A DNA stretch of 64,000 nt from Rhodobacteraceae bacterium UBA6197 (GCA_002422085.1 DISZ01000018.1:502962-566961), one strand, 5' to 3'. Shown: positions 53,578 through 63,029, counted from the first letter of the stretch. Made by a program: numbers and translations. The notes: generated by a model from the letters alone, not told the origin.

Positions 53578-54173
53578 GGTGCGGCCATCCTGTCTGCCAG
53601 CGCGCGCAGTATACGCGCGGTGGCCCCCCAGATGTAATAGGGGCCATAGGGGGCCGCATAGTAGTGGCGTTCGTGTCCCAGCCAGATCCGGCTTTCGATC
53701 CGGAAAGAGCCGGGGTTGGCGACATGGGCCAGAGGAACGGTAAACACCTCTTCGACCTCGCCCGCCTCGGGGATCGGGATGAAGGGCGCGCGGATCCGGG
53801 CCAGAACCGGGGTTACCAGAAAGCCGGTGACGGTTTCATGGGCGTCAAGCGTGCCCAGCACCTCGACATTGGCGGGGTCAAGGCCGACTTCCTCATGTGC
53901 CTCGCGCAGCGCAGCACCAATCGGGCCATCGTCGCCCGGATCGACCTTGCCGCCGGGAAAGGCGATCTGGCCGGGATGATGACGCAGATGCGACGACCGC
54001 TTGGTCAGCAGCAGCGCCGTGCCCAGGGCGGTTTCGGCAAAGGCCACCAGCACGCCGGCCGGGCGCAGCCGCCGCCCCACGGGCAGCACGGTGCCGGGGT
54101 TCAGGTCGTAGTCCGACGATGGCCGCCCCGGCCGCGCCAAAGCCGCAATCACCGGGGCAAGCGGATCAGTCAT
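53574..54173 (-). CDS. Nudix hydrolase, CoA pyrophosphatase-like
   Basis: The 199-residue protein has the Nudix box (GKVDPGDDGPIGAALRE then AHEEVGL) and the preceding SSHLRHHPGQIAFPGG segment, which is the CoA-pyrophosphatase signature (UPF0035). It would cleave CoA to 4'-phosphopantetheine. The ATG at 54173 overlaps the hslO stop by 8 bases. It continues into cca through a 4-base overlap. Confidence 0.9.
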   Translation of the reverse strand: MTDPLAPVIAALARPGRPSSDYDLNPGTVLPVGRRLRPAGVLVAFAETALGTALLLTKRSSHLRHHPGQIAFPGGKVDPGDDGPIGAALREAHEEVGLDPANVEVLGTLDAHETVTGFLVTPVLARIRAPFIPIPEAGEVEEVFTVPLAHVANPGSFRIESRIWLGHERHYYAAPYGPYYIWGATARILRALADRMAAP

Positions 54174-55182
54174 TGTCGGGCGCGAGCGGCGTGCCATCGG
54201 CGGCGATGGTTGCCTCATAGCCAAGCGAGCGCGGGTCGAATTCGTAATGCGCGCCGCAAAACTGGCAGTCGGCGGTCAGTGTGCCGTCGGGGGTGGTCAT
54301 CGTCATGATCTCTTCTTGCGAATAGATGCCCAGCGAATTGCGCACCCTCTCTGCCGAGCATGAACAGCCGAACTCGACCGGCTGGGCGTCAAAGACGCGG
54401 GGTCCCTCTTCGTGGAAAAGCCGGATCAGCAAATCGGTCGGATGCACCGAGGGTCCGATCAGTTCGATGTCTTCGACCGTATCCAGCAGCAGGTTGGCGC
54501 GGTTCCAGTTTTCGCTTTCCCGGCCTTGCAAGATATCTGCACCCTCAAGCAGCCCTCCCTCGCCCGATCCGCCGCCCGAGGCGAAGAAGGGCGCGGATTT
54601 GGGCATGTGCTGCAGCATCATCCCGCCGGCGCGCCAGCGTTCCGGCTGGCCCGGCAGGGTCGAGCGGCCATAGGACAGCGCAAACCGCGTCGGCAGTTGT
54701 TCGGACTGCGCGAAATAGGTGGCGGCGCAGGCGGCAAGCGAGCCCCCCGCCAAGGGGGTGATGCCCTGATAGGGGGTCATGCCCGCGCCCTGATCGATCA
54801 GCACGGCAAAGTAGCCCTCGCCGATCTGGTCGAACGGCGGCGCCTCGGTCAGACCCTCGGCGTCATAGCTGGCCCAGCCGCGGATCCGGGCAGGGGCGCC
54901 CGCTTCGGTCGGGCCGTAATAATCGGTGGCGATGATCTTGATCGCACCGGAACCCCGAATTTGCAGGCTCAGCTTCCAGCGCAGCTTGATGGTCTGGCCG
55001 ATCAGCGCCGTCAACAGCGCAGCCTCGGCCACCAGCGCCTCGATGACGGGGGGATAGTCGTGCTGACGCAGCACCCGCTCCAACAGCCCATCCAGCCGTG
55101 CGACCCGGCCCCGGATATCCGAGTGGTCAAGCTGGAATGGCAGGACGGTATCATCCCAGGCGATTTGCGAAAGCGTGGTCAT
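54166..55182 (-). CDS. hslO: Redox-regulated chaperone Hsp33
   Basis: Hsp33 is a holdase activated by oxidation. The 338-residue protein has the N-terminal substrate-binding domain and a C-terminal zinc site from GCSCSAERV (CxC) and DCQFCGAHY (CxxC). I chose the ATG at 55182 (MTTLSQIAW); the open frame upstream to 55350 is cysteine-rich but crosses the promoter. An RpoH-type promoter lies about 70-95 bases upstream, consistent with heat-shock control. First gene of hslO-nudix-cca. Confidence 0.95.
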   Translation of the reverse strand: MTTLSQIAWDDTVLPFQLDHSDIRGRVARLDGLLERVLRQHDYPPVIEALVAEAALLTALIGQTIKLRWKLSLQIRGSGAIKIIATDYYGPTEAGAPARIRGWASYDAEGLTEAPPFDQIGEGYFAVLIDQGAGMTPYQGITPLAGGSLAACAATYFAQSEQLPTRFALSYGRSTLPGQPERWRAGGMMLQHMPKSAPFFASGGGSGEGGLLEGADILQGRESENWNRANLLLDTVEDIELIGPSVHPTDLLIRLFHEEGPRVFDAQPVEFGCSCSAERVRNSLGIYSQEEIMTMTTPDGTLTADCQFCGAHYEFDPRSLGYEATIAADGTPLAPDND

Positions 55183-55249
55183 TGGCGTTTCCTTGGGAGA
55201 TTTTAGAGCGGGGCTTTTCCTGGGCGCGTTGGGCTGGCATACCGCGCCT

Positions 55250-55277
55250 ATATAGGTGCCGCAACCGCACACCCAAG
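55250..55277 (-). promoter_or_regulatory. RpoH-type heat-shock promoter of hslO
   Basis: On the minus strand CTTG (55277-55274), a 17-base spacer and CCTATAT (55256-55250) match CTTG-N17/18-CYTATNT, as before dnaK. The sequence CCTATATAGG is itself palindromic. It overlaps the region just upstream of the divergent Nudix start at 55287. Confidence 0.65.
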
Positions 55278-55286
55278 GGCAAGAGC

Positions 55287-55736
55287 ATGATCCGCAGATT
55301 TGGCGAACCTGTCGTAACCGGGCAGCGATACGGGCTAAGGCCCGGCGCATACGGCGTGCTGATGCTGGGAAACCAGGTTCTGCTGACGCATCAGTCCGAG
55401 CCGAAACCCGAATACCAGTTGCCCGGTGGCGGGATCGACCCCGGCGAAAGCCCGATCCGCGCCTTGCACCGCGAAGTATTCGAGGAAACCGGTTGGAGCA
55501 TCGCCGACCCGCGTCGGATCGGGGCGTTCCGGCGCTTTGCCTATATGCCGGAATATGACCGTTGGGCGGAAAAGCTGTGCATCATCTATCGCGCCCGCCC
55601 GGTGCGCCGTATGGGACCGCCGACTGAACCGGCGCATCACGCGGTATGGATGGACCCGCGCAAGGCGGCGATGCTGTTGGGCAATGCGGGCGATCGGCAT
55701 TTCCTGATGCAGGCCATGCGTATGGCAAGCCGCTGA
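55287..55736 (+). CDS. Nudix hydrolase
   Basis: The 149-residue protein has the Nudix box GGGIDPGESPIRALHREV continued by FEETGW, and a basic start MIRRFGEPV. Substrate unknown; the size and the YQLPGGG segment resemble small ADP-ribose or nucleotide Nudix enzymes. Start at 55287; longer open frame is antisense to hslO. It is divergent from hslO across the heat-shock promoter. Confidence 0.88.
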   Translation: MIRRFGEPVVTGQRYGLRPGAYGVLMLGNQVLLTHQSEPKPEYQLPGGGIDPGESPIRALHREVFEETGWSIADPRRIGAFRRFAYMPEYDRWAEKLCIIYRARPVRRMGPPTEPAHHAVWMDPRKAAMLLGNAGDRHFLMQAMRMASR

Positions 55737-56862
55737 GACACCCAACCAGACCCCTGTTTTCGCGCAATCATTTGCCGTTCTTGGCAAAGCCGCGGCCGCG
55801 GTTCTGGTCGCTACAAAAAGCGGGCCAATCTGGCCATGGTCACTGAGTCACAGCAGTATTGTGGTCAAGTCGGTGGGTTTTTCGTCCGCGAGGACATGGG
55901 CCGTTTGTCGCTATCGGTATCGTGACCCGCGCGCGCTGAAGGGGCTTGCTGGACGGCGTGGGCCTTGGTCAGCCATGCCCGCGCGATTTGCACCGGGGGT
56001 GTTGGCGATCTTGGCCAAAGCATGCGGTTGTTTTCTGGTGCAATCCGCGAACGTTCGACCCTTCCCAGTAGGCGCGTGGCAAAGGCCGCCCGCTTTGCGC
56101 GCATGGTCACACGAGTTGTGGAAAACCAGTTCAATCGGTCCGCGACCCTGAACTGGCCGGAATGGGCAGGAGATTATTCTGACACGCTGCACGAACTCTG
56201 GCTTGCAGCAACAGGTGCTGAAGGCGCCCGAAGATAGGCGGAATTGCAAGGCGCTGATTTCGCCGATGCACGGCACGGTCAACATGCGGTCGAGCAGCTC
56301 TGTTGGCGGCATGACGCGTTCGGCTGAACAGATCGTGCAGATCAATTCGCGGATTGAAAGGGCCGTCATTGAAGCGCGGATCAAGCCGGAAGGCATTGCA
56401 GGCGTCAAATCGGCGCAGGACGCGACGATCCAGCCGGCGGCCTGCAGCTATTGGATTTACGGTTTGCGCCTGGGTCTGGTGCACTTTGTTCTTGTCGACA
56501 CGTTCAAGGATGAACGCAAACCCTGTGGCGATACGCGTGGCAGGGGGATCCGCGGTGCAATGTGACGCTGCGGTTTGATCCGGCATAGCTGGCCAAACGC
56601 CACCACAACCTTGAATTACGCCCCGACAGGCGGCCACGGGTCAAATTCCGCACGCGCGAAAAGCCGGTTCTGCGGTATCCGGCAAAGCCGCCTGCCAAAG
56701 CCCGCGAGGCCCTGTGCGAGCCAAAGGCCCGACAGAGCGTGGCGTCTCTATCTTGTGCGTCTCGCCTTCGTGCCAAACCGAAATCCGGTGTCTGAATTCG
56801 GCAAATGGCCGATTTCAAACCAGATGCAGAAAGGCTGCGGCTTTGCGGCCCGGCAAGCCGTC
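55737..56862. other. Decayed non-coding region of 1.1 kb, with a faint transposase-like fragment
   Basis: No frame in this stretch has a ribosome site, family motif and sensible length. Frames overlap on both strands and look random. On the minus strand, near 56288-56238, the text RMLTVPCIGEISALQFR resembles the IS110/IS1111 transposase C-terminal motif (TVPGIGPxxAxxxR), but it breaks off on both sides. I treat it as a possible remnant of an insertion sequence. No inverted or direct terminal repeats were seen. Confidence 0.4.
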
Positions 56863-58167
56863 TCAATCGATGTTCTCCTTTGCACCGTGAAACTCAAACA
56901 GTACGCCAGAGACATCGTCGATCAGGTCGCCGCGGGTGAAGTCGTTGATATCCCACATCAACGCTTCCAGAAATGCACCGCCACCCAATGCGGCGGAGCG
57001 CGTCATCATCGTGGCGAGGCCCTCTTCGCTTAGCATCTTGCCCTGCGGATCGGTGGCTTCGGTGATCCCGTCCGACATCAGAAACAGCCGGTCACCGGGG
57101 GCCAGCGTGATGTTGAAACTGTCATAGCTTGCATCCGTCAGCATGCCCACGGGCAGGCCGCCACCGCCGATATACTCGATCGTGCCATCGACGCGTTGCA
57201 CCGCAGGATACGGGTGACCGGCTTGCACGAAGTTGACATGACCCGAGATCAGGTCGACATCGGCGTAGATCAATGTGAAGTAGCTTTCGGTCTGCATCTC
57301 GTCCAGCACGAGCGCATTGAGATGAGCCGCCAACTCTTCGGGCGGGCGGGCGTCATAGATGCCATATTCGGTCTGAATCAGGGCAATGTTTTGATCTGGC
57401 GACGAGCCCGACAAATAGCCAGCCAACCGCGCCGTCATCAGTGCCGAAGTGATCCCGTGTCCCGAGACATCAATGCCGTAGATCCCGATCCGTCGTGCGT
57501 TGATCGGAAAGAACCCAACCAGATCACCGCCGACATGACCCGAGGGGCGCAGCAGCAACGACACCTCGGCGTTGCCAAAGCTGCGGTGGCGTTCCTTGAC
57601 CAAGCTTTGTTGAAGCTTGCAGGCCTCGGCCAGATCGCGGTCGATCGAGTCATAGAGGCCTTGCAATTCGTTCAGCGTCGAGGACACCAGCCGGTTCTTT
57701 TCTTTCAGCTCGCGCTCCATCCGCAGGATACGTTCGCCAGCCGCCAGTCGGGCGCGCAGTTCATCGCCGTTGACGGGTTTCGACAGGAAGTCGTCGGCAC
57801 CGCTTTCCAGCCCCTGCGCGACAGCGTTTTTTTCGGTCTTTGAAGTCAGCAGCACGAAATAGCCGTAGCCCCGACGTGGCATTGCGCGAAAGGCGCGGCA
57901 AAACTCGATCCCGGACATGCCGGGCATCATCCAGTCCGACAACACCAGATCCGGCTCTGTATTGGCGCAAATTGCCATCGCCTCTTCGCCGGAACCCGCC
58001 TCGAGCACCTGATAGCCCGAGCGGGCCAACTGTGCCGCCAGAATCCGCCGCTGCATCCGGCTGTCATCCACTACCAGAACCCGCAGCGGTGCGGATTGCG
58101 GCGCGGCTGGCCGCGCGCTGAGGGGATGGGGCCGTTTTGGCACGGGAACAACCTGTTTCATCATCAT
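56863..58167 (-). CDS. Response regulator with PP2C-type phosphatase output domain (RsbU/RbaY-like)
   Basis: The 434-residue protein has a receiver domain (about 28-145) with D34-D35, phospho-acceptor D78 in VLSDWMMPG, T108 and K130, then a coiled-coil linker (140-190) and a SpoIIE/PP2C phosphatase domain (about 195-430). Metal residues are visible in GGDLVGFF (D215), IDVSGHG (D233), LMSDGITE and IDDVSG. Such proteins dephosphorylate anti-sigma antagonists in partner switching. RbaY of Rhodobacter capsulatus has this layout. No anti-sigma or STAS gene lies here. It is divergent from a histidine phosphotransfer gene. Confidence 0.85.
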   Translation of the reverse strand: MMMKQVVPVPKRPHPLSARPAAPQSAPLRVLVVDDSRMQRRILAAQLARSGYQVLEAGSGEEAMAICANTEPDLVLSDWMMPGMSGIEFCRAFRAMPRRGYGYFVLLTSKTEKNAVAQGLESGADDFLSKPVNGDELRARLAAGERILRMERELKEKNRLVSSTLNELQGLYDSIDRDLAEACKLQQSLVKERHRSFGNAEVSLLLRPSGHVGGDLVGFFPINARRIGIYGIDVSGHGITSALMTARLAGYLSGSSPDQNIALIQTEYGIYDARPPEELAAHLNALVLDEMQTESYFTLIYADVDLISGHVNFVQAGHPYPAVQRVDGTIEYIGGGGLPVGMLTDASYDSFNITLAPGDRLFLMSDGITEATDPQGKMLSEEGLATMMTRSAALGGGAFLEALMWDINDFTRGDLIDDVSGVLFEFHGAKENID

Positions 58168-58295
58168 GACCCCGCGACCCTACGGGCAGAGGCGTTAATG
58201 TCGGGTGAAGCCCTGTCTCCTTTCGGCATTAAGTCTTCTGCAATCTTTGCAAATTAGGCTCGTGCGCGGTGAGGTCTGCATTCGCGGAGGTGGAG

Positions 58296-58646
58296 ATGAT
58301 TGATTGGGAGAGGGTTGCCGAGTTGCAGTCCGAGATCGGCGCCGAGGGGTTCGCCGAGGTGTTCGAACTGTTCATGGATGAGGTCGAAAGCGTAGTGTCG
58401 TGCCTTGGCCAACGTCGCGAAAAACTGGAAGACGATTTGCATTTTCTGAAAGGCAGCGCGTGGAATCTGGGGTTTCGGCGGTTTGGCGCGCTCTGTCACG
58501 ATGGCGAACGCCAATCGGCCGCCGGGCAGCCCGATGACGTGGATGTCGCCGCTGTGCTGGAGTGTTACAGTCAGTCGAAGGCGCTATTCATCGCCCGCGT
58601 GGCCGAGTTTTGCGATGTCGCCGTATCCGGATCAGATGCCGCCTGA
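58296..58646 (+). CDS. Histidine phosphotransfer (HPt) domain protein
   Basis: The 116-residue single-domain protein has the HPt motif HFLKGSAWNLGF, with H49 as phosphorylation site, and the helical-bundle pattern expected. The ATG at 58296 has GGAGGTGGAG directly upstream; 58269 is also in frame. Its likely phospho-partner is the divergent receiver/PP2C protein at 56863-58167. A short acidic N-terminus precedes the bundle. Confidence 0.85.
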   Translation: MIDWERVAELQSEIGAEGFAEVFELFMDEVESVVSCLGQRREKLEDDLHFLKGSAWNLGFRRFGALCHDGERQSAAGQPDDVDVAAVLECYSQSKALFIARVAEFCDVAVSGSDAA

Positions 58647-58668
58647 GCGCCTGCCCGGATGACATGAC

Positions 58669-59916
58669 TCAAATCAGGAATTCGGCAAGGGCTTCGTCGT
58701 CGGTGATGTCGCGGTAACTGAAGCCGGCATTGTCCAATTGACTGGTCAGCACGTCAAAGCTTGACGCGACTTTGGTTTCTATCCCGATCAACACGGAGCC
58801 GAAATTCCGCGCCGATTTTTTCAAATACTCGAACCGGGCGATATCGTCGTCGGGTCCGAGCATTGCCAGAAATTCGCGCAGCGCCCCGGGGCGCTGCGGC
58901 ATCCGCAAGATGTAGTATTTCTTCAATCCGGCAAAGCGCTGTGCGCGTTCCTTGACCTCGGGGAGGCGCTCGAAATCGAAGTTCCCGCCCGAAGTGATGC
59001 AGACCACCGTCTTGCCGCGGATCTGATCCGCCAGTTCTGGCAGAACATCAACCGAGAGCGCGCCCGCCGGTTCCAGCACGATCCCTTCGACATTCAGCAT
59101 TTCCAACATGGTCACGCAGATCCGGTCCTCGGGTGCCAGCAGCACCTGATCGGGGCGCACCCAGTCCAGCCGCTGATAGGTCAGCGTGCCCAACCGCGCC
59201 ACCGCCGCGCCATCGACAAAGCTGTTCACGCGTTTCAGCGTAACTGGCCCGCCTTCGGCGACCGCTGCAGTCAGACTGGCCCCCCCTAATGGCTCGACGA
59301 AGCGAAAGTCCACGTCTTTTGCCACCTCGCGCAAATAGCCGGTGACCCCGGCGGCAAGCCCGCCGCCGCCCACCGGCAGGATCACCAGATCAGGAGCCCG
59401 GCCCAGCTGAGCGAACAATTCAACCGCGACGCTCGCTTGGCCCTCGATCACATCGGCATCATCGAAGGGTGATAGAAAATGCGCCCCTGCTTCGGTGCAA
59501 AATCGTTGGCTGGCGGCCAGGGTCTGGTCAAAATAGTCGCCGGTCAGCACGATTTCGATGGTGTCGCCCCCAAAGGTTCGGGTTTTGTCGATCTTTTGCT
59601 GCGGGGTGGTGACGGGCATGAAGATCGTCCCTTTTACCCCGAAATGACGGCAGGCAAAGGCGACGCCCTGCGCGTGATTTCCTGCGCTTGCGCAGACGAA
59701 ATGCCCCTGTTCGGGATCGGCCACCCGGACCTTGCGCATCGCGTTGAAGGCCCCTCGAAGTTTGTAGCTGCGCACCGGCGTCAGGTCTTCGCGCTTCAGC
59801 CAGATCTCGGCGCCGTAGCGCGCACTGAGGTGGTCATTGCGCTGCAACGGCGTCGGATCGAAAAGATCGCGCAATGCGGCAGTGGCGGTTCGGGCCTGGG
59901 CGGAAAAACTGGTCAT
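58669..59916 (-). CDS. ilvA: Threonine ammonia-lyase (threonine dehydratase)
   Basis: IlvA converts threonine to 2-oxobutanoate for isoleucine. The 415-residue protein binds PLP through K52 in RSYKLRGAFN; the phosphate loop is VGGGGLAAGV (about 187-196) and the catalytic region CASAGNHAQGVA. A single C-terminal ACT-like regulatory domain (about 335-415) follows; the E. coli biosynthetic enzyme (514 residues) has two, so this is the short form. It ends 23 bases from the HPt gene, tail to tail. Confidence 0.94.
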   Translation of the reverse strand: MTSFSAQARTATAALRDLFDPTPLQRNDHLSARYGAEIWLKREDLTPVRSYKLRGAFNAMRKVRVADPEQGHFVCASAGNHAQGVAFACRHFGVKGTIFMPVTTPQQKIDKTRTFGGDTIEIVLTGDYFDQTLAASQRFCTEAGAHFLSPFDDADVIEGQASVAVELFAQLGRAPDLVILPVGGGGLAAGVTGYLREVAKDVDFRFVEPLGGASLTAAVAEGGPVTLKRVNSFVDGAAVARLGTLTYQRLDWVRPDQVLLAPEDRICVTMLEMLNVEGIVLEPAGALSVDVLPELADQIRGKTVVCITSGGNFDFERLPEVKERAQRFAGLKKYYILRMPQRPGALREFLAMLGPDDDIARFEYLKKSARNFGSVLIGIETKVASSFDVLTSQLDNAGFSYRDITDDEALAEFLI

Positions 59917-60112
59917 CGTGCAGGTCTGCCGCCGCCGGGGCGCAAAGGCAAGACCATTCCTGGCAATGGATACCGCGCGGCGATCGGGTTCCCGGATCCG
60001 GAGGCGGCGGTCTTTGACAGGGTGCGGGGCGGGTTGGTCCCGTGTAGCCCTTGTTTGACGTGTAAAAACGCTTTATCCCGCCCCCAGATCTTATGAAGTC
60101 TGGAGCTGCCCC

Positions 60113-61339
60113 ATGTCCGCCCCCAAGAAAGTCGTGCTTGCCTATTCCGGCGGCCTCGATACCTCGATCATTCTGAAATGGTTGCAAACAGAGTATGGCT
60201 GCGAAGTGGTGACCTTCACCGCCGATCTCGGTCAGGGCGAAGAGCTGGAACCGGCGCGGGCCAAGGCGCTGCTGATGGGGATCAAGGAAGAGAACATCCA
60301 CATCGTCGATGTGCGCGAAGAATTCGTGCGCGACTTCGTCTTTCCGATGTTCCGCGCCAATGCGCTTTATGAGGGGCTTTACCTCTTGGGCACCTCGATT
60401 GCCCGGCCGCTGATTTCGCAGCATCTGGTGCGTATCGCGCATGAGCACGGCGCCGACGCGGTGGCCCATGGCGCGACCGGCAAGGGCAATGACCAGGTGC
60501 GGTTCGAATTGTCGGCCTATGCGTTGGACCCGTCGATCAAGGTGATCGCACCGTGGCGCGAATGGGATCTGAGTTCGCGCACCAAGCTTCTCGAGTTCGC
60601 CGAGGCGAATCAGATTCCGATTGCCAAGGACAAGCGCGGCGAGGCGCCGTTTTCGGTTGACGCGAACCTGCTGCACACCTCTTCCGAAGGCAAGGCGTTG
60701 GAAAACCCCGGCGACGAGGCCCCGGAATATGTCTATCAGCGCACCGTCAACCCCGAGGACGCGCCCGACACACCCGAAATGGTCGAGATCACCTTTGAAC
60801 GCGGCGATGCCGTGGCGATCAATGGTCAGGCGATGAGCCCGGCGACGATCCTGACCAAGCTCAACGAGTTGGGCGGCAAGCACGGTGTCGGTCGTCTGGA
60901 CCTTGTGGAAAACCGTTTTGTGGGCATGAAATCGCGCGGGATCTATGAAACGCCGGGCGGCACGATCCTGCTTGAGGCACATCGCGGGATCGAACAGATC
61001 ACGCTGGATAGCGGCGCGGGCCATCTGAAAGACAGCATCATGCCGCGCTATGCCGAGCTGATCTACAACGGCTTCTGGTTCTCGCCCGAACGCGAAATGT
61101 TGCAAGCCCTGATCGACAAAAGTCAGGACCATGTTACCGGCACCGTGCGGGTGAAGCTTTACAAGGGGTCGGTTCGCAACGTCGCGCGCTGGTCGGACCA
61201 CAGCCTCTATTCAGAAAAGCACGTGACCTTTGAAGAAGATGCGGGCGCCTACGACCAGAAGGATGCGGCCGGGTTCATCCGGCTGAATGCGCTGCGCCTG
61301 AAGCTGATTGCCACCCGCAACGCACGGGTCGCAAAATGA
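60113..61339 (+). CDS. argG: Argininosuccinate synthase
   Basis: ArgG condenses citrulline and aspartate with ATP. The 408-residue protein has the PP-loop AYSGGLDTSI (10-19), GATGKGNDQVRFE, and TNPE-like segments near the middle. Standard length. The 196-base gap to ilvA contains a C-rich region, with TTGTTT and TTTATC boxes near 60040-60080 that may be a weak promoter. It overlaps mog by 4 bases. Confidence 0.97.
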   Translation: MSAPKKVVLAYSGGLDTSIILKWLQTEYGCEVVTFTADLGQGEELEPARAKALLMGIKEENIHIVDVREEFVRDFVFPMFRANALYEGLYLLGTSIARPLISQHLVRIAHEHGADAVAHGATGKGNDQVRFELSAYALDPSIKVIAPWREWDLSSRTKLLEFAEANQIPIAKDKRGEAPFSVDANLLHTSSEGKALENPGDEAPEYVYQRTVNPEDAPDTPEMVEITFERGDAVAINGQAMSPATILTKLNELGGKHGVGRLDLVENRFVGMKSRGIYETPGGTILLEAHRGIEQITLDSGAGHLKDSIMPRYAELIYNGFWFSPEREMLQALIDKSQDHVTGTVRVKLYKGSVRNVARWSDHSLYSEKHVTFEEDAGAYDQKDAAGFIRLNALRLKLIATRNARVAK

Positions 61340-61860
61340 CGGCGCGGGCCGCTATTGTCACGGTCTCGGATCGCGCATCGCGCGGTGAATACGAAGACAA
61401 GGGCGGCCCCGGCTGCGAGGCATGGCTGCGCGATGTCGTGACCTCGCCGTTGCAGATCACCCGCGACATCATTCCCGACGGGCGCGACAGCGTGGCCCAG
61501 ACCCTGCGCCGCCTTGTGGCCGAGGGGGCCGACCTGATCCTTGTGACCGGCGGCACCGGCCCGGCACCGCGCGATGAAACGCCCGAAGGCGTGGCCGATG
61601 TCCTTGAAAAAGAGCTGGTCGGTTTTGGCGAGGAAATGCGCCGCGCCTCGCTTCTAGAGGTGCCAACGGCAATATTGTCGCGTCAAACGGCTGGAATCGC
61701 TGGGAAATCCTTGATCATCACGCTTCCGGGCAAGCCGACGGCGATAGCCACCTGCCTGAATGCGGTGTTTGCGGCGGTGCCCTATTGCCTTGATCTGATC
61801 GGTGCGGGTCGGATCGAGACCGCCCCCGAAAAGATCGCCGCATTTCGCCCCAAAAGCTGA
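61336..61860 (+). CDS. mog: Molybdopterin adenylyltransferase (Mog/MoaB family)
   Basis: Mog adenylates molybdopterin before molybdenum insertion. The 174-residue protein has VTVSDRASRGEYEDKGGP (8-25), LVTGGTGPAPRDETPE (the MPT-binding motif) and PGKPTAIATCL. It overlaps argG as ATGA, an unusual partner for an arginine gene but a stable coupling here. Mog versus MoaB cannot be separated without comparison; Mog is the usual length for this type. Confidence 0.9.
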   Translation: MTARAAIVTVSDRASRGEYEDKGGPGCEAWLRDVVTSPLQITRDIIPDGRDSVAQTLRRLVAEGADLILVTGGTGPAPRDETPEGVADVLEKELVGFGEEMRRASLLEVPTAILSRQTAGIAGKSLIITLPGKPTAIATCLNAVFAAVPYCLDLIGAGRIETAPEKIAAFRPKS

Positions 61861-61915
61861 TTCGTTCGGATTGGCCCCGCAGGCAGGCCGCTGGATGACG
61901 CGACGGCGTGTTCGC

Positions 61916-62947
61916 CTAGGATTTGCGGATCGTATCGCCCGGCTGCAACGTCGGTTCCAGCTCGATCACCTCGCCGCCGATCAGGCCCGAATGGCTGCGA
62001 CCGGCGATGATCTGGGCGGCGCGCTTGCCGATTGCGCGGCGGCAGGCGTCCATCGTGGCAAGACGCCTTGGCAGGCCGTCAAGCAGATCGACACCGTTAA
62101 AGCCGGCAAGCCCCAGTTTGCCCGGCACGTCGATACCCTTTTCAAGGCACCACAAAAGCCCGCCTGCGCCGATCATGTCATTGGAATAATAAAGAAAATC
62201 CAGATCTGGGCTGCGCGTCAGGATTGTCTCGGTCATTTCGCGGCCCTTCAGCAAGGCCGAGCCGCCCTGATAGAATTCGCGGTCCTCCAGCGTCAGCCCC
62301 GCCAGCGCCAGCCCTTCCTGAAAGCCCTCAAGCCGTTTGCGGGCACGGTGATCCTCGGGCATCTTCGTGCCGAGAAAACCGATGCGGCGGTAGCCTGCGG
62401 CAACAATCGCCTCGGCCATATGCAAACCGGCCCGACGGTGCGAGATGCCAACAACCGAATCCACTCCCTGACCGTCAACATCCATGATCTCGACGATCGG
62501 GATACCCGCGTTTTCCATCATCGCGCGGGCGGCTGGGGTGTGTTCCAATCCCGCCAGAATGACGCCCGAGGGGCGCCATGACAGCATCTCGTACAGCACG
62601 GACTCTTCCTTTTCGGGGGAATAGTTCGTGACACCGACGACGGGCTGCAATCCGGTATCTTCAAGCTCTTCCGAGATCCCGCCAAGAACTTCGGGGAAAA
62701 CGAGGTTTGAAAGCGACGGGATAATGACCGCGACAAGGTTGACCCGTTGGCTTGCCAAGGCGCCTGCGATCTTGTTGGGCACATAGCCCAGCGACTTGGA
62801 GGCCAAAAGCACCTTTTCACGGGTGGCGTCGGAAACGTCGCCCCGGTTTCGCAGCACACGGCTGACGGTCATTTCTGAAACGCCGGAGGCTTCGGAGACG
62901 TCGCGCAGGGTCAATGGGCGGCGGTGGTCAACAGGGGGACGGGTCAC
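61916..62947 (-). CDS. LacI-family transcriptional regulator (GntR-like)
   Basis: The 343-residue protein begins with a helix-turn-helix (about 13-35: TLRDVSEASGVSEMTVSRVL) and a hinge segment LASQRVNLVAVI, followed by a periplasmic-binding-like sugar domain. The start is a GTG at 62947. The family text SLSNLVFPEVLGGI resembles gluconate repressors of the LacI family. No gluconate catabolic gene is in the window. A LacI-type operator lies about 80 bases upstream, so autoregulation and control of a divergent transcript are possible. Confidence 0.88.
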   Translation of the reverse strand: MTRPPVDHRRPLTLRDVSEASGVSEMTVSRVLRNRGDVSDATREKVLLASKSLGYVPNKIAGALASQRVNLVAVIIPSLSNLVFPEVLGGISEELEDTGLQPVVGVTNYSPEKEESVLYEMLSWRPSGVILAGLEHTPAARAMMENAGIPIVEIMDVDGQGVDSVVGISHRRAGLHMAEAIVAAGYRRIGFLGTKMPEDHRARKRLEGFQEGLALAGLTLEDREFYQGGSALLKGREMTETILTRSPDLDFLYYSNDMIGAGGLLWCLEKGIDVPGKLGLAGFNGVDLLDGLPRRLATMDACRRAIGKRAAQIIAGRSHSGLIGGEVIELEPTLQPGDTIRKS

Positions 62948-63000
62948 GCGCGGGCCTCTCGGTGGGGGGTGTCACACATGATTAGCGCCAAAAGTTTCCC

Positions 63001-63029
63001 TTGTGCAAGCAGGAGGGACAGATTATGTT
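63001..63029 (+). promoter_or_regulatory. Candidate plus-strand promoter upstream of the LacI-family gene
   Basis: TTGTGC (63001-63006) and TATGTT (63024-63029) are 17 bases apart. The -10 box overlaps the LacI-type operator at 63025-63040, so a bound repressor would block it. Confidence 0.4.
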
